From Acanthosepion pharaonis (taxonomy: Eukaryota; Mollusca; Cephalopoda; Sepiida; Sepiidae): a DNA stretch of 64,000 nucleotides. The first letter of the stretch is position 1. Every line of letters begins with the position of its first letter. The DNA lies in NCBI GenBank assembly GCA_903632075.3, contig CAHIKZ030004140.1, forward strand, positions 1,815,001 through 1,879,000. The letters are read 5' to 3'. A program made the position numbers and the translations under genes. Shown here piece after piece: positions 36,634 through 50,763 of the stretch. The notes under the pieces were generated by a model. It was not told the origin of the DNA, ran no database searches, and saw nothing but the letters and a program-made list of their open reading frames with translations.

Positions 36634-39460
36634 GTAAGTCTATCAGTTTTTATCATTCTTCCTAAGAAAACGTTGTTGAGCAGATTTTTCTTTCACTGAG
36701 TTTAATAGTTATCATATGAGCTTTCTATTGGCCTTATTTTGATGTTTTATAAATTAAAGAAAGATAATCAATTTATTTAAATCTCAAATGCATCTGAACA
36801 GGAATGTAAGCCAAATGTTTTGCTATTTATATGCTACTTGCAAAAATCAATGAGCAAAATTAGCCACATAAAAATACATTGCAAATTTGAAGTACCTAAA
36901 TTAGAATAGAAAGAAATATGAAAAACTTACAGTAGCAGCTTCTCGCAATAATAAGAAACACAGAAACAAGCCCACAACCTGACATAAGCTTCTTACAGTA
37001 TCGAAGAACGCACAGACAAGTTACTGAAATAACCAATTACTTTATTAAAGAAACACATTTTGGAAGAAACAAATACTGAAGTAAATAATTTTAACTTGTT
37101 ATTGAAACGTGAAGAGTTAAATGTAGGGTAGTGAAATGCTCAAAAAGGGATACAAATTTACCTGACTGCGAGGCTGAATTCTTTGCATGTTTTCGTGACC
37201 GTCACACACCTTTCCGCACGGACCACAATATTTGACATGTACTCTTGATTCGTAAGGACGAGTGTAATCGTAGATAATGCTGATCGGCTGGAGTTTTTCC
37301 CTTTAATTTTCCAGGAATTTTACCAACGTTAGTTATTTTCAAATGTTTCAATGTAGGTTTTAATGATAAGCCTCTTACAAATCAACGATTCATTTAAATA
37401 TCAAATAACACTTGAATATAGCCCCTTAGTTTTTAGCTTGTGAACAAAATCGAAAAACCTATTAATACTCTAATAAATAAATAAAAATAAATATATGAAA
37501 ATTAAATTAAATATTTCTTAAGCCTTTTAATTTATATTGACGGCATGCTAATAATTTGGTTGCCATGGTAATATTATTTTTCATTTTTAGACGCCTGGCG
37601 GGATATACATGCGTCAAGAGTAGATAATTGAACAAAAGGGCCACAAAATGTTTAAAAACGTTTGCTTCTTTAAATTTAAGTTCCTTAAAATTTTTGTTTG
37701 TTTTTGCTTTTTTTCTTTTGTTTCTTGGTTTTCAATATTCAGATTAGACGTGAAAGTTCTTGGTTTTTATTAATTACTTTTTTTCAAATGTGGAGTTTGG
37801 ATTCTTCTGCAATGGTACATCATCAAAATTGCTAGGCTTTAAATTTTAATTCTCAAGAGACAAAAAAGTCTTCACAGTTAGTGAGTCAGAGGAGAGTTCT
37901 CATTTTCTTTGGTTTTCTAAAAAAAAAAAAAGCAGGAAACAGTCAATTACTCTCACGAGTAGATGAGAGGATTTAACACTTGGCTAATAACGCTGTTATC
38001 TGAGTCTATGTGTATTTAAAAAATGAAGATTGCAAGAAAATCCTTTAAAGCTATTCTTATGAATTATCCAAGAATTTTCACTTTATTAAACATTAGTTTC
38101 CTAAAAGAACAAGTGAATTTTGTTTCACTTTTTTTCATAGTTTCATGCATTCTTGACCCTGATAATATTACTTGATGACTTTTAATTTCAGCTTGTTAAA
38201 TGGGAGGTAAATAACTTTAACAATCTCAGTCTACTGATAATGACATTTTCTAAGTCATTTAATGCCAAAATCTGATTATTATTAAATCCTGATTCCTTTG
38301 TACATATGTGCTACAAACTGCCTAATTTTTATAGACTATCAAAACTATTTAAATGAGAGAATTTACTTTTAAGTATTCCTCAATTGTGAAAAAAAACACT
38401 GCTGCCTAATAAAGACAATTTATTTCCCAAAATGGAAAAGAGTAAAATTAGTTGATATACAAGAGAAAAATAATGAATATCCTGCTAATTCTGCCTCAAT
38501 TTACTCGCTATGTCCACAAGATGAAAAGATTGAAGAGTTTAGGTTTTATGAAGCCAAATAGATAATAAAATATTAGCTATAAATATTACCTTTCATTTTT
38601 TTATTATCTGTACATTTATATTTTAAAAGGATAGGTACTTTTAAACTTTGAAAATGTCTTCAAACTATATTTAAAAAGTATATTTCTTCAGACTATATTT
38701 CAAAAGTTTTCACTGATAATAATCTGGCATGATGGATTCAAAGATTAGTGGAAGAAACTTAATTTATTATGCTTTTACCATTTTGCTACCAGATGTTGAT
38801 TTTTGCTTCTTTAAAGCAGAGTTGCTCCTGTTTTAGACATGAAGTATGTCTTTGGTTTATTTTTGGTTCTTCTATGTACAATGCTTCCACATTTGCTGAA
38901 TGACCAAACAGAAATTCAAAATGCTTTTCAATCATATTTTTTCTTTACAGTTGCCTGTGCTAAACAAGTATTTATTTCATCACTTAGGCAAATCATCTCT
39001 CAACAGACAGAATCATTAGAAAGTCAAAAAGCTGATTCTTAGGAATTACCTTTCAATAATGTGCTTACATCAAATTTTCCCTTCTTTTTTTTAAAGATGA
39101 TCACAATGCAACTTTCATCAGGATCACAGAAACAAATTATTGACTTTTGCAAAAACAATAACAAATAAGAAAGATGCCTTAACAGAAAAAAGTGCAATAA
39201 TCAATGTTCTCCATGTGATCAGTCTGCTAACATACTAACCTAAGATTGCAGTCATATAAGAAGATTCATAAAACAAGTGAAAATACTATTTGAAAGTCTC
39301 ATAAAAATATTTTCTTGTTAAAACTTTAAATAACTGAAGAAAGATTAAATATTTTTACAAAAGCAGGTAAAAATGAACATGTATATTTGAGAATGAATTA
39401 CTTTATAGATGCACAGTTAATACAAAGGATAAAGACAAAAGTTTTACACAGATTTTATAC

Positions 39461-39491
39461 AGAGAGAGAGAGAGAGAGAGACATGCACATG

Positions 39492-39528
<37 letters not shown>

Positions 39529-39529
39529 G

Positions 39530-39582
<53 letters not shown>
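39461..39582. repeat. (AG)n, (CA)n and (AT)n arrays
   Basis: A compound array directly before a LINE fragment, inside the intron. Confidence 0.95.
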
Positions 39583-39584
<2 letters not shown>

Positions 39585-39589
39585 AAAGG

Positions 39590-39830
39590 TGTATTTAGGC
39601 AGCCTGTCCAAAATGCAGACCACTTGTCTCCTGTGTATCATCCTGTTTGGCTACACAGAGGCCCAAAATGATGCTTCAAGGATCAGTTAAAGACATCCCT
39701 GACACAAGCCGACATTGACCTTGAGACCTGGGAAACTGTTGCTGCAAATCAGCCTTTCTGGTATAGGACCATCTGCAGGGCAGGGGCGAGATTTTCGAGT
39801 CTAATCATCAACATGAAGAGGAACTGTGAC
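39590..39830 (+). mobile_element. LINE polyprotein C-terminus in the protocadherin intron
   Basis: Broken frames give CFKDQLKTSLTQADIDLETW and ETVAANQPFWYRTICRAGAR. This matches the RYKDxLKxSLKxxxID-W block common at the end of several LINE families. It is preceded by a (GA)n(CA)n(AT)n array. Confidence 0.65.
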
Positions 39831-40624
39831 ATGAGGGTCCCACTCACCCATCCACGTCCACCACCCACACTCCTGCTTACAACTCTTCAAGAGTTGGCTG
39901 GGCCATCAGAGCCATCTCCACTACCTCCACCAGAGGGGAGAAAGAGAATAAGTAGAGAGGATAATGATCCCAATGCTCAGATGCGAGAGGATGCCGACTA
40001 CTATTTAAGCAGCAAGAATTCTTTTAAAAAGGTTTAGTTGAACAATACTTCTGACATAAAACACATCTGTTTACCTTCCATTCTATGTTATTGATAACGG
40101 TCACTACGATCACATTGTGTATTGGTTAATGAACAAAAGCAAATATTTTTAACACAAAATTGAAAATATGACCTGCAGTTGTAAAAAAAGTTGCAAGAGA
40201 CTGACTTGTCTACACAAAAACAATACCCTGTTCAGTGGCCAAACTGCTGGTGGCACCAGAGGTGGTAGTACCGCCTTAGCTACTGAAACTGTGTTACCAT
40301 CCTTGGTGACAGGTAACAAGGACAATGTATCACACATGCTTTCACATGTATGTAGAAAAAAATACCAGCAAGGTGTCTCTGTCAGTTTTTACAACTTCTG
40401 ACTTAGTTGTTTTATACAATTGGTTAACTTTCCAAAGTTCATTTTTTTTTTTTTTAATCTGAGTACTTTTGACTGTTACTACAGTCCTGATCAAGAATTG
40501 CATTTTTTGACTGTTTATGAAACTGTTTAGCTAACTCAGGCCTTCTTTTGTTTGCTGGAACCAATTTTAAGTCCGTTAAAGGTGACTTCATTTTATCAAT
40601 TGATTTTATCAATTGATAAAAAAA

Positions 40625-40760
40625 AATGTGTACATAGCCTAGTGAATTAAAGCATTGATTTGTGAATTTGGTTACATTGTAATTGTGAGTTCAATCCCTG
40701 GCCTTGTAGTGTGTATTTGGATGCAGTGAAAACAGGACGAGCAATAACTGAATGGAACTA
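40625..40760 (+). mobile_element. tRNA-derived SINE in the protocadherin intron
   Basis: An A-box-like region (TAGCCTAGTGAATTAAAGCA) is followed by a B box (TGAGTTCAATCCCTGGC) and a short body. It is degenerate. Confidence 0.55.
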
Positions 40761-43700
40761 AATAAGAACTATACACGGTATATACATTATATATGCGTGT
40801 GTGTGTGTGTATTTAACGTCATGTTGCATTTTTACAATCTCTCATTAGTTCCCTTACATTGGGGATGCTTGTTTACAAAAAAATATTGTTATAGGTACAA
40901 TAGATAAATTTTAAATTTTAAAATAATTATAGCAGAGTGTGTTTACACATATTTACAAACATCACCATCACAACAATCACAGTTACATTAAGTTTGTCTT
41001 TACAATTCATCCCTGAGAATGATTTCGGAGATGATGACTGGATGTACTTGGGATAACAAAAATTACGCCACCTTCCTTGATGAATTTCAACTTAACATCA
41101 AGAAGCTAATTAGAGAACTAGAAAGGATTATTATAAAAAATAAATACACATAAGATGTCTATATTATTTAATGAAATATGATTAAATTAAGATATGCTGC
41201 TTATATATGTGTATTTGTGTGTACATGTTTTAATAATGAATCATAGTCGTTTTTCTCTAAGTTGGCATTTCTCAGAACTAAAAATGAAAGAAAATGAGGA
41301 ACTTTTAAAAAAGTCATTAACATTTATTCTAGTACCTTCTGTTTACTTTCAGTTTGAGTTGAAAGTTCTTAATGTATTTTCCAAGCTTTCCTGTAGTGAA
41401 TTAAAGACAAATCCTCTTCTCCTTATGAGACTGGCTTGAAAGTAAGAAATTTATTTAGCTTTTCTGAAAATGGATCCAGGGTAAATCCTCATATAATCCT
41501 TTAGAATGTGTTGAAAGTAAAAGATTTGTTTTTTTTTTTTTGTTTTTTTTGTTTATCCATGCATTTTCACTTTCAGATCTTATGAAGTTTTAAAGGGTGA
41601 AATGCATTATCAATTTAATTTCTAAACAAATCTACTTTCATAAACTTTTCCAATTGTCAGAATTCAAAAACTAATATTGTAATTTTAAAACATATATATA
41701 TATATATACATATATATTTATAGCCATTTACTAATAAATTAATAAAATTTATTTACTGTTCATTTTATAATTTGTACTCATTCATTAAAATTGAAAATTA
41801 GTGAAATAATTATAACATTTTCTTCTTATTCCAAACTCTAAAAATATTCACCATTTAAAAGAATAATCATGACCTTCTGGCAGACATGGCATATTTTAAG
41901 TATTTAAAAGCACTAACTGACTTAATTACATATGTAAGCTCTAAATTTAAAAACATGTAAGACTTGTAGCTAAGGCACTGATTTGATGAAATAAAGAAGA
42001 GCAATAAGAGAAAATAAAGCAGAATTTTTTGTTGAATCAAAAATTGCAGATCATCTTCATTGTTTTATTTTTGCAAAAGTCAACACAAATTAAACTTTAC
42101 TTGATTTATTCATTTTTTTTTTTGCAACAGAGTAAAAGATAATTTTTAAAAAAAGAAAAAAAATGCAACTCTTTTGAAAAAAACACAATGTTGTGATTTT
42201 TTTAATGTTTCTGAGAAAATGGTGAACCTAAAAGAATGTGTGACCCTGGCACGGAGCTTGTAATCAAAGAAGAAAAACTTTGTGTTAAAAATTGATTTGA
42301 AAATCAAAAAGAAAATATTCAATAAATCTGATGCAAAACAAAGTAAAAAAAAAACAAAAAAAACTAAACTTTGAAAAGTTGGAAACAATGAGATGACAAA
42401 ATATGGAATCTTTCCTGCCTCTTCTAAATTTATAATATCTTCTTCTTCAGACTTCCATTACCTTAGAATACTTCTTTCCAATTCTTGTTTTCTATTGTTC
42501 TTCTATCAGGTCTCTGGAATTCTACAGAGTAACAACACATTCTTTTCAGGGCAAGATTTATAACTTTATATATCACAATATATGTATATTGGTGTGTGAA
42601 TTGAAGTGTTTTGCAGTATATACATGTGTATGTGCACACACATATTTACATATATATATATATATCTATATATATATGCACTTGAATATGCATTTATACA
42701 CGTGTGTATAGCTATATGTAACTATAAGCACCTATACAAATATGTATAGAATTCATAATGTTTGCATTTTCTTATTTATTCTTAAAATTCAACAATAATA
42801 TTTCTTGACAAAGCTTTGATTTTCTCAAACATTGTTTACTCTTTATGTACATATGTTATCACTATCTATTAATTACTTAAAGCTATTCTATATTGTTAAA
42901 ACCTTCCATAAAACTTGAATTAAATTATATTTACCTTATTGAATTAAATAATTTATTTAATAATTTATTATAACAATATTTGCCATTTTTTTTATATTAG
43001 CCCCCTGAGAACTGGGTAAGGAAATTTGCATGAAAATATCAGCTCTTCTGGTTTAACATCTGATCTCTTTAAACTTAACATTGTCTCTTTATTAGAATCA
43101 TATAACAGATTCTTACTTTCAAAATTCTTTAAAACAAATAACAAACAAAAATATTCTTTCTACTTTGTAATAATATGCTTCTGTACAAAACAAAAAGTTG
43201 GTAAAATAATGTTTTTTTTAAACAAATACACAATGTTATTTAACTTTAAGAGCTTGCATATTCTTTTCAATCACCAGTTTACCTATTTTCAGCATTTAGT
43301 GAAACACAAAAACATTTTTTCTTATATTACAGATTAGTAATTTTGGTTACAAATGTCTTATATATTGGTTTTAATAAATGTTTACTTTTTGTTGTCTTGT
43401 ATAACGTTTGTATTACATAGACTGGATCTACATCACCCAATGTTTAAGATGGAGACTGCTGTACTTTGTACAGAGACCATATTCAATTCTTGTTCTTTTT
43501 TGATTTGCCTACTTAAAGTGGCAATGTGTACAGAAAGACTTTACAAATGAGGTTCTGTCTGAATTCACTCATTTCTATACAAGATCCCTTTTTATAAATC
43601 ATGTTTTCAGAAATCAATCTCGCTCTCATTTTTTTTCTATGTTCACACATTTCTATAAATTGGCTTACCTGTCTGTAACTTCTTTCCATTAAATGCATTT

Positions 43701-45417
43701 CTTACTTCATAAAAACTTGAACTTTAAATTATACTCCCTTCAACCCCCCAAATGACTGAAAAACATTTTTAACATTTTAATTTAATGTCTAAATAATCCA
43801 TGACCATAGAAAAAAAGTAGTTGTCTAAATAGTTGGAAAGGTCTATTGATAATTGTATAAAACATCTCAAAGATTATTATTATTTCTATTATTAGAATGT
43901 GTTTTTATTGTGTTTTTATGCTGGATTTTATTTTCTGATTTTGTTTGTTTAAATTTTTCTTTTCTTTTTTCCTTATTTTTGTGATTTTCTTGTCTACAAA
44001 ACTTTATCTGTGTTTTAAAATATCTTGTCCAGATAAGAGAAAGCACTGAGAAAAACCTTGTGATGAAATGCATTTAAAAAAATAGAGAAAAAGTATTTTA
44101 ATTATCAAGGAATTATTTTCATGATGATGTTGATGATGATTAAAAATGTAAAACTTTTAAATGATTTTTAAAAGATTCTTTGTTAAAAGAGGGTTGTATT
44201 AAAAAAGGAAATATTTACTTCCCCCTTTTCAGTCAGATTATAAGTTGATCGTTTTTCCTGAAAGCTCATCTATAACCATACTTTCATCTACAGTCTGAAA
44301 TTTATATTAACAAAAATGATTTTAACTTGCATCAAATAAATTAATATAGATTAGTGTATTTATTGTAAAACGAGGGTTTTTGACAAAAATGTGATTTTCA
44401 AAAGTTACAGTGATTACTAACATACTGAAAAACATTTTTTATTTATAGTAATGATATTAAACTTCTAAGACAAAAAACAGATTCTATTATGTTTAAAATT
44501 TGTCACAACTTATATTTGATACAGATGTTGAAATTACTGTAAAAGATTCACTGAAGACAGAATTGTAAATTTTATCAAATATGTCCAATGAAATTAAATC
44601 CTTTGTAAATTTTTTAATAAGAATTTAATTAGTATGATATTAGTTTATATTAAACTACTAGTTCCCGATAAACTGTAAAATAAAACAATCTTTTCCTAGC
44701 AATTGTCATTCAGTTAACTTACAATTTAAAAATATCAGATTTTCAATTGTCATAAAAAAGCATATTTGAAATCTCCTGATCAATAATGAAATTTTGTAAA
44801 AAGTCTGGCTTTATATTTTAGTTCATGTAACTTTGCATTGCATATCTTTTTGTTTAAAGAATGGATTCTTAAATTGAAAATGTTAATTTTTGCTTTTTAT
44901 AATATCAATCAATCATTATTTTATATCTGAACTCTGATTTCTGTCATCCCAAGACAAAGTATTCAATTGTATGCAGCTGCAAACATCTTTCTTTTAAAAA
45001 CAATAATCTTTAATTTCTGGGGAATTTTTCTATATTCTGACATTATTTCTCTTTTCTATTTTCAAAGTCTGCATGTCATAGTCCTCTTCTCTTTGGAGAA
45101 ATTTTCAAATTCACAATGAAAAATTGATAAAAAAAATATAATTTTCAACTATTTTTAGTAACTGATGAATTTCTGTTCTCAAATTAAAATAGATGGTTAT
45201 TTCAATGGCAGGTTTTTGAGGTCTGTTTTTGTTACCTTTTATTCTTTCTTTTATTTCTAATCTATAAAAAGTCATTTGTTTATCTCAATATTCACCAGGA
45301 AGGGTGATTCTTACACTAAAATAAATCTCTTGTTTACTGCAAGTGTTTACTGTTTTTTTTACATCTATGAGCCAATGTAGGCTCTACAGAAAAGAAAAGA
45401 TCCATAGATGTATCTGT

Positions 45418-45491
45418 CATTCTTCTTCTTCTTCTTCTTCTTCTTCTTCTTCTTCTTCTTCTTCTTCTTCTTCTTCTTCTTCTTCTTCTTC
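45418..45491. repeat. (TTC)n microsatellite
   Basis: About 24 TTC units, read as the (GAA)n tail of an adjacent minus-strand LINE tip. Confidence 0.95.
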
Positions 45492-45575
45492 ACTTTTATG
45501 TGCCATTTCCATTCAAGATGTTGACAATCATGGCTCTCCACAATTTCCTGTCCTTTGTAGCTATTAGTAAATAAA
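45492..45575 (-). mobile_element. RTE-like LINE 3' tip with (GAA)n tail
   Basis: The sequence tatgtgccatttccattcaa and atggctctccacaatttcct matches the 3' end of the LINE at 16650-17440. Beside it, (TTC)n at 45418-45491 reads as a (GAA)n tail on the minus strand. Confidence 0.55.
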
Positions 45576-46004
45576 CCAGTAAAATAAAGAAATGTTGTAA
45601 ACACTGGTTTTATTTCATTCTTGTTCATTTACACTGGTTTCTAAATTTATTTTAAAATATTTATGAAATTTCCGACTTTTCATAAATGCTGCAGTAAATT
45701 TCACCATGCTTGAAATCTTCCTCAAAATGATTAAACTTCATCTTAACTCTTAAAATAACAGTCATACTAATATTTAAATTTCACTCTAAAATTAATGACA
45801 AATAAGAAAAACTTTGAAAATGACCCAAATTGAATTTCTGAAACATTTTTCTTTCATTCATAAATTGCTATGAATTGAAAAATTAAAATGTTAAACTTTA
45901 GTTCAAAATATGCATGAAGAATTTTGCTTCCCAGTTTCATATAACAATTAAATTTTTATAAATCATTGAAAAGCTAAAGGAGTTTTGTTGATTTGTTTAT
46001 TCTG

Positions 46005-46240
46005 AACACTACACACACACATACACAGGTACATATAAACAAAAATACATGCACACACATGTACACACATACATATAGACGCACACACACACATGTGCAC
46101 ACATATATATGGATGCATGCACACATACACAAACACAGCAGAGTAAATGATGTGAAAAATACCTCCAGTAAAATAAAATTAATGCATAAATTCTGGCATT
46201 ATATATGTATATCCATCAATCTATTTATCTATCTATCTAC

Positions 46241-46276
<36 letters not shown>
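46005..46276. repeat. CA-rich patches and (TCTA)n(AT)n(GT)n array
   Basis: Imperfect CA-rich sequence at 46010-46135, then tcta units and AT/GT runs at 46226-46276. Confidence 0.85.
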
Positions 46277-47039
46277 TTACATAAGATATGTAACAAAAAG
46301 TCTACACTATAAGAACATATAATATTGTATATCATTCACACATTCTTACTCAAATGATTAAAGTTAAATGTAAAAACTTTCCAACAAAACCAATAATAGA
46401 GTATAAAAATCTGTATGCTCTCTCTGCAATTATTTCTTCAGTTTTTACCAATATTTCATAGAAGCTGCTCTCCATAAAAAAACCTCAATGATTGCTTGCA
46501 GTCACTTGCTAACAACAGCTGAATATTAGTTTTTGAATCAAGCAAATGATCTTTTATGCCATTTTTCATGATCAAATTCTTCCAATCTTTCCAAATTTGA
46601 TGGTGATTGCTGTATTTTCAATGTAGTTTAAATGTAAATTTTTACTTTCTTTCATTTGAATTATTCTGATTTTGTCTTATATTTTAAAGTATTGTTAGAA
46701 GATGAAATATCTACCCAAGTACAGTTTCCTGATTAATGCTATTGTTGACACTAACTACACAATATTCTGTGAAACTAGCTTGCCAGCCACTGTTCTACAG
46801 TAAGTGCCTTTTGATCAAGGAAATTAGCATAGGTCACAAAACTAGAACATTAAGCATCATTTTGGCCAATTGCCAGCTAATTTATTCAAGCAGGTTTAGA
46901 ACTTGCCTTGCTCTTGGATTTATTTTGTACCAAATGAAAACATATTGTAGAAGTCATGTATGTTGAATCTGAATCTGCACTCAGAATTGTCCAAGAATGT
47001 TAGGATTCTGCAACTGAATGGAGAGAGCTTTTCTTTTGT

Positions 47040-47680
47040 TTTTAATCATTTCACCCCAAGTAAGGCAATAAAGCCACTAGGGAGCAGGGGGAGTAAAAGA
47101 GAATGAGAAGACTTTAGTGAAGAGAAATGAAGAAAAGTCATTAAAGGAAGAGGATTCAGAAAGACAGAAGATAGCAGTTGTCATTGCATTTAAATTTTTG
47201 AAGATTGTAGGTGACAGGGAAGCAAGAAATCAGAAGGAAGTCCCACAGGTGAAAAGTGTGAGAAAAGCGATTACATCTAACTAGTTCAACAGTAAAACAG
47301 TGAGACCTAATTGCCATGCTTAAATTCATGCAGTCAATGCACATAGGAAAAAACTCATCAGAAGAGTTACCATGAAAATATTTTTAGAAAAGACAGAAGG
47401 AAGCCATGTCACATTGGTGAGAAAGTGACTGAAGTCAAAATGCCAGATCAAGGTCACTTACATTACAGACCATTTTTTGAATTTTTTTAAGATTCTCAAT
47501 ATATAAATCAGGAGCACCAGACCAAAATATGACAGTTGTATTCAATGCACAGACGAATGGTAGATTTATAAATATGCAAGATGGATTCTGACGAGAAAAA
47601 TTTTCTGGCATGACATGATGCAGCAATTTTCCTATCATTAGATCTAGCAATTGATTGAATATAATCACCCCACTTCTGAT
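47040..47680 (-). mobile_element. LINE fragment (Jockey/CR1-like family)
   Basis: The minus strand encodes a TVELVRCNRFSHTFHLWDF then VTYNLQKFKCNDNCYLLS tail, with the tttcaccccaagtaaggcaa 3' end. Upstream, LIFNQLLDLMIGKLLHHVMP corresponds to the IARSAARKV region of the other copies. Confidence 0.75.
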
Positions 47681-48049
47681 ATTAATTACAAGTCAACAAA
47701 AAAGAAACTTTTTTGTCTGCTACCTGCTTCTTCCAAAAATGATGAAATGTATTAGACTAAGATAAACTAAGACAAAAAATTCTGAATATGAACTACACCA
47801 GTAGATCAGGTCTTTGAGATCTACATATAGCTTATTTAAAAATCTGAAAGAACAATACAAATGCAAAAGGATGTATATCTATGTTTTATAGTTTATAAAA
47901 AAAAGCTTCACAAAGAACTGTTTGAACTTCTTGGAAATTTTGATTTATTTGGAAAGGATATTAGAACAATCTAGAACTTATACTGGAAGTGAACCACCTG
48001 TATATGGATAAAAAATGAATTCAGTAAATACACAAAAATAGAAAGAAGT

Positions 48050-48970
48050 ATAAGACAAGGTTGTGTCTTCTCACCAGACTTATTCAACCTTTACAGTAAG
48101 GCAACTCTGAGAGAATTAGAAATCCTACCAAGATTCATTTTTGGTGGCCACAATTTTAACAATATAGGATACACAGATGATATGGTGTTGCTAGGAGACA
48201 AAGAAAGTAAACTACAGAAGGTAGTAAAAGAAAGCAAGAAGAAAGGACTAAGCATCAATTGTAAGAAGACAGAATCTATAGTAGTCAGCAAAAGGAACAA
48301 CCCAAGATGTGAACTATGATTTGGAGATGTTACAATCAAGCAAATACAATAATTTAAATACCCAAGAAGTGTTTCAACAGAGGACTGAAAATGCAACATC
48401 AAAATGTGAAAATGCATTGGAATAGCAAAAGTTACCTTCCAAAAGTTAAGCAAAGAATTAAGAAACAGGAAAATTTTATTAGAACCAAAGAAAAGAGTAC
48501 TAAACTATTATTTAATATCAGTACTCCTATGTGTGAATGCTGGACAATCTTCTCACAAAATAAAAAAGAGACAAAGCAAAAGAAATGTGGTTGTACAGAA
48601 TTATTTTGAGAATACCATGGACTGGACATGTGAGAAATGACAAAGAGAAAATGGAAACAAAAAGGACACTTATACTTAGAATCAAAAAGAGATAATTGAA
48701 AGGAAAGAGGATTTGGAAAATTTGACACTCACAATATATGTTGAAGACAAGAGGGACAGAGGAAAGCAGCAAGTGACCTACCTACCTAGTGAGATTGTGT
48801 AAATGATTGGCTGAACAGTGATTAGGAGAGATAGCAAAAAAGACAAACATTGCTAAAAGCTACAATGGACAGGAATTTGTGAAGAATTATGATCTCCCTC
48901 ATCCTGAAGGCACATGTCACATAGTTGAAAAAGAATACAGACTATTTATGCTCAAAGAAAATATGAGTGG
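48050..48970 (+). mobile_element. RTE-like LINE reverse transcriptase fragment
   Basis: Encodes RSIRQGCVFSPDLFNLYSKA, then FIFGGHNFNNIGYTDDMVLL (the YADD site is changed to YTDD). This is followed by KESKKKGLSINCKKTESIVV and, in broken frames, RNRKILLEPKKRVLNYYLIS and TLTIYVEDKRDRGKQQVTYL. It is a recognisable RTE-type RT from the palm to the C-terminus, with several stops. It is in sense orientation in the protocadherin intron. Confidence 0.8.
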
Positions 48971-50009
48971 GTGGTGAAGAACTCTTAGCCTGACCAAGAA
49001 GGCCTTTCAAAGAGAAATTAAGATGCTTAGTCATTTAGTTAGATTTTGGAAAGGTGTTAATGTTAAGAACTTTTCAGCACTAACTTTGTGTAAAAATATT
49101 GACTTGTATAATAAAATCTGTCATAGTAAATTTGTATTCTAATAAATTTAGACATTTGCAAAATAACTGATGAAAGAAAAAAATAATCACTTTATTTCAG
49201 AAATGTGTAAAACCTTTTGTGTTTGTGGATTTAGCTGGTCCCCCATTTTAGGAATCATATAAAAAGTAAATTATTTTACATATATTCAAATTTATGGCAC
49301 TTCTCAGGGAAAGGGTGTTACATGTGAGCATCTATTTCCTCTCCATGTAATATATGACAGGTTTTACTGAATTACTTGGTACTAGAAGCAAAGAGTAGTC
49401 CCTGACCCAACCTGATGGGATAGATGGTTTCATGCTTTTCATATGTATATGAATGCAGTATGAACTTGAGTTGCCAATATAATTTCCTATACTGATAACA
49501 ATTCATTTAATTCCAATGTAGAGGATATTAACTTGCAAGTCAAGTAAGTCAATTATTTCAATAGAATGTAATTTTAGAATTGTATCATTGTATTAAATTC
49601 CAAATTTAGAAAGTACAAACCACAATTTCAAAATGTCACTTAGTATGAATGAAATTTGTTGACTGGAAAATTGTTTATCAAAGATTTAATTCCTTTTGTT
49701 CTTTGGAAAAGATTTAGAATTTGTTACGTTTGAGTTTTTATTTTGTTTTCTGTTTTGTTTTGTGTCTTTTATTATTGATTTGCCAATTTTATTAATGAAA
49801 TGTTGGTTTGCACAAAACCAGTTCTCCAAAAGAATCAAAATAGTTTTGATCTTTCACGGTGACAATTAGTTCAATCAGTTTAATGAAGACAAGTTCAAGA
49901 ATTTACAACATTCTTTTGTAACATTTTAAATGCACTATGTCAGAAAGTTTAATTTATTAGGGTGTATCAAAAGTGCTTTTAGCTTTTACAAACATTTGCT
50001 CAAAATCTC

Positions 50010-50640
50010 AAACACATGTTGGTTCACTCCTGTCATGTGAGATAATTTTTCTCTCCAGAATCTATCTTACATAATTATAAGTCTACCAATCATCCATGCT
50101 TAGAATATTGCTGCCATATATTATCCAATGCCCCTGCTATTTACCTTGAGCTTCTTGATAAAATCATCCAAAGGAGAATCAGCAATATTATTGGTCCTGA
50201 TCTGGCATCTCAGCTTCATTCTTTTTCCCACCACCATAAGGTTGCCTCTCTATGTCATTTCTATAAATACTTTCATGGTAATTGTTTGGATGAGCTCTTC
50301 AGTATGGTATCTAGACTTTTTGAATTTAAGCACAATACTAGACAGTCATCGAGATCTCATCAGTTCATATACTGGCTAAATGTAACTGTAAATTCTATGC
50401 TAACAGTCTCTTTTCTTGCACTTCTCGCTTGTGGAATTCCTTTCCAGCTCCATATTTTCCAGCTAACTTTAATCTGCAAAAATTTCAATGCATTGTCAAT
50501 TGTTATCTACTGTCCTACTGATTACACTTTCCTCTTCCTCTTCCATTATTAATGTATCTGTTCCTAATTCTTCCACACCCCATAAACCCTTGTGTCTTAG
50601 TTGATTTACTGCCTTGTATGAATCTCAATATCTGTATCTA
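50010..50640 (+). mobile_element. LINE fragment (Jockey/CR1-like family)
   Basis: Encodes LDKIIQRRISNIIGPDLASQ-like, then FMVIVWMSSSVWYLDFLN, and a SRSHQFIYWLNVTVNSML tail in changing frames. It ends at actgccttgtatgaat. It is an inverted partner of the copy at 47040-47680. Confidence 0.75.
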
Positions 50641-50708
50641 CCATTACATAATCTGAAACAAAAGCTATGACTGAATAGCATTGATAGCAATAACACAATA
50701 ACATATAC

Positions 50709-50727
50709 ATAATAATAATAATAATAA

Positions 50728-50759
<32 letters not shown>

Positions 50760-50763
50760 ATAG
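50709..50763. repeat. (AAT)n(AGT)n trinucleotide array
   Basis: AAT units changing to TAG/AGT units, just after a LINE copy. Confidence 0.95.

Noticed and set aside
40168..40401. ORF starting MTCSCKKSCKRLTC
   Set aside because: The cysteine-rich start hints at a transposon zinc-binding segment, but it is short, alone, and loses any pattern after 20 residues.
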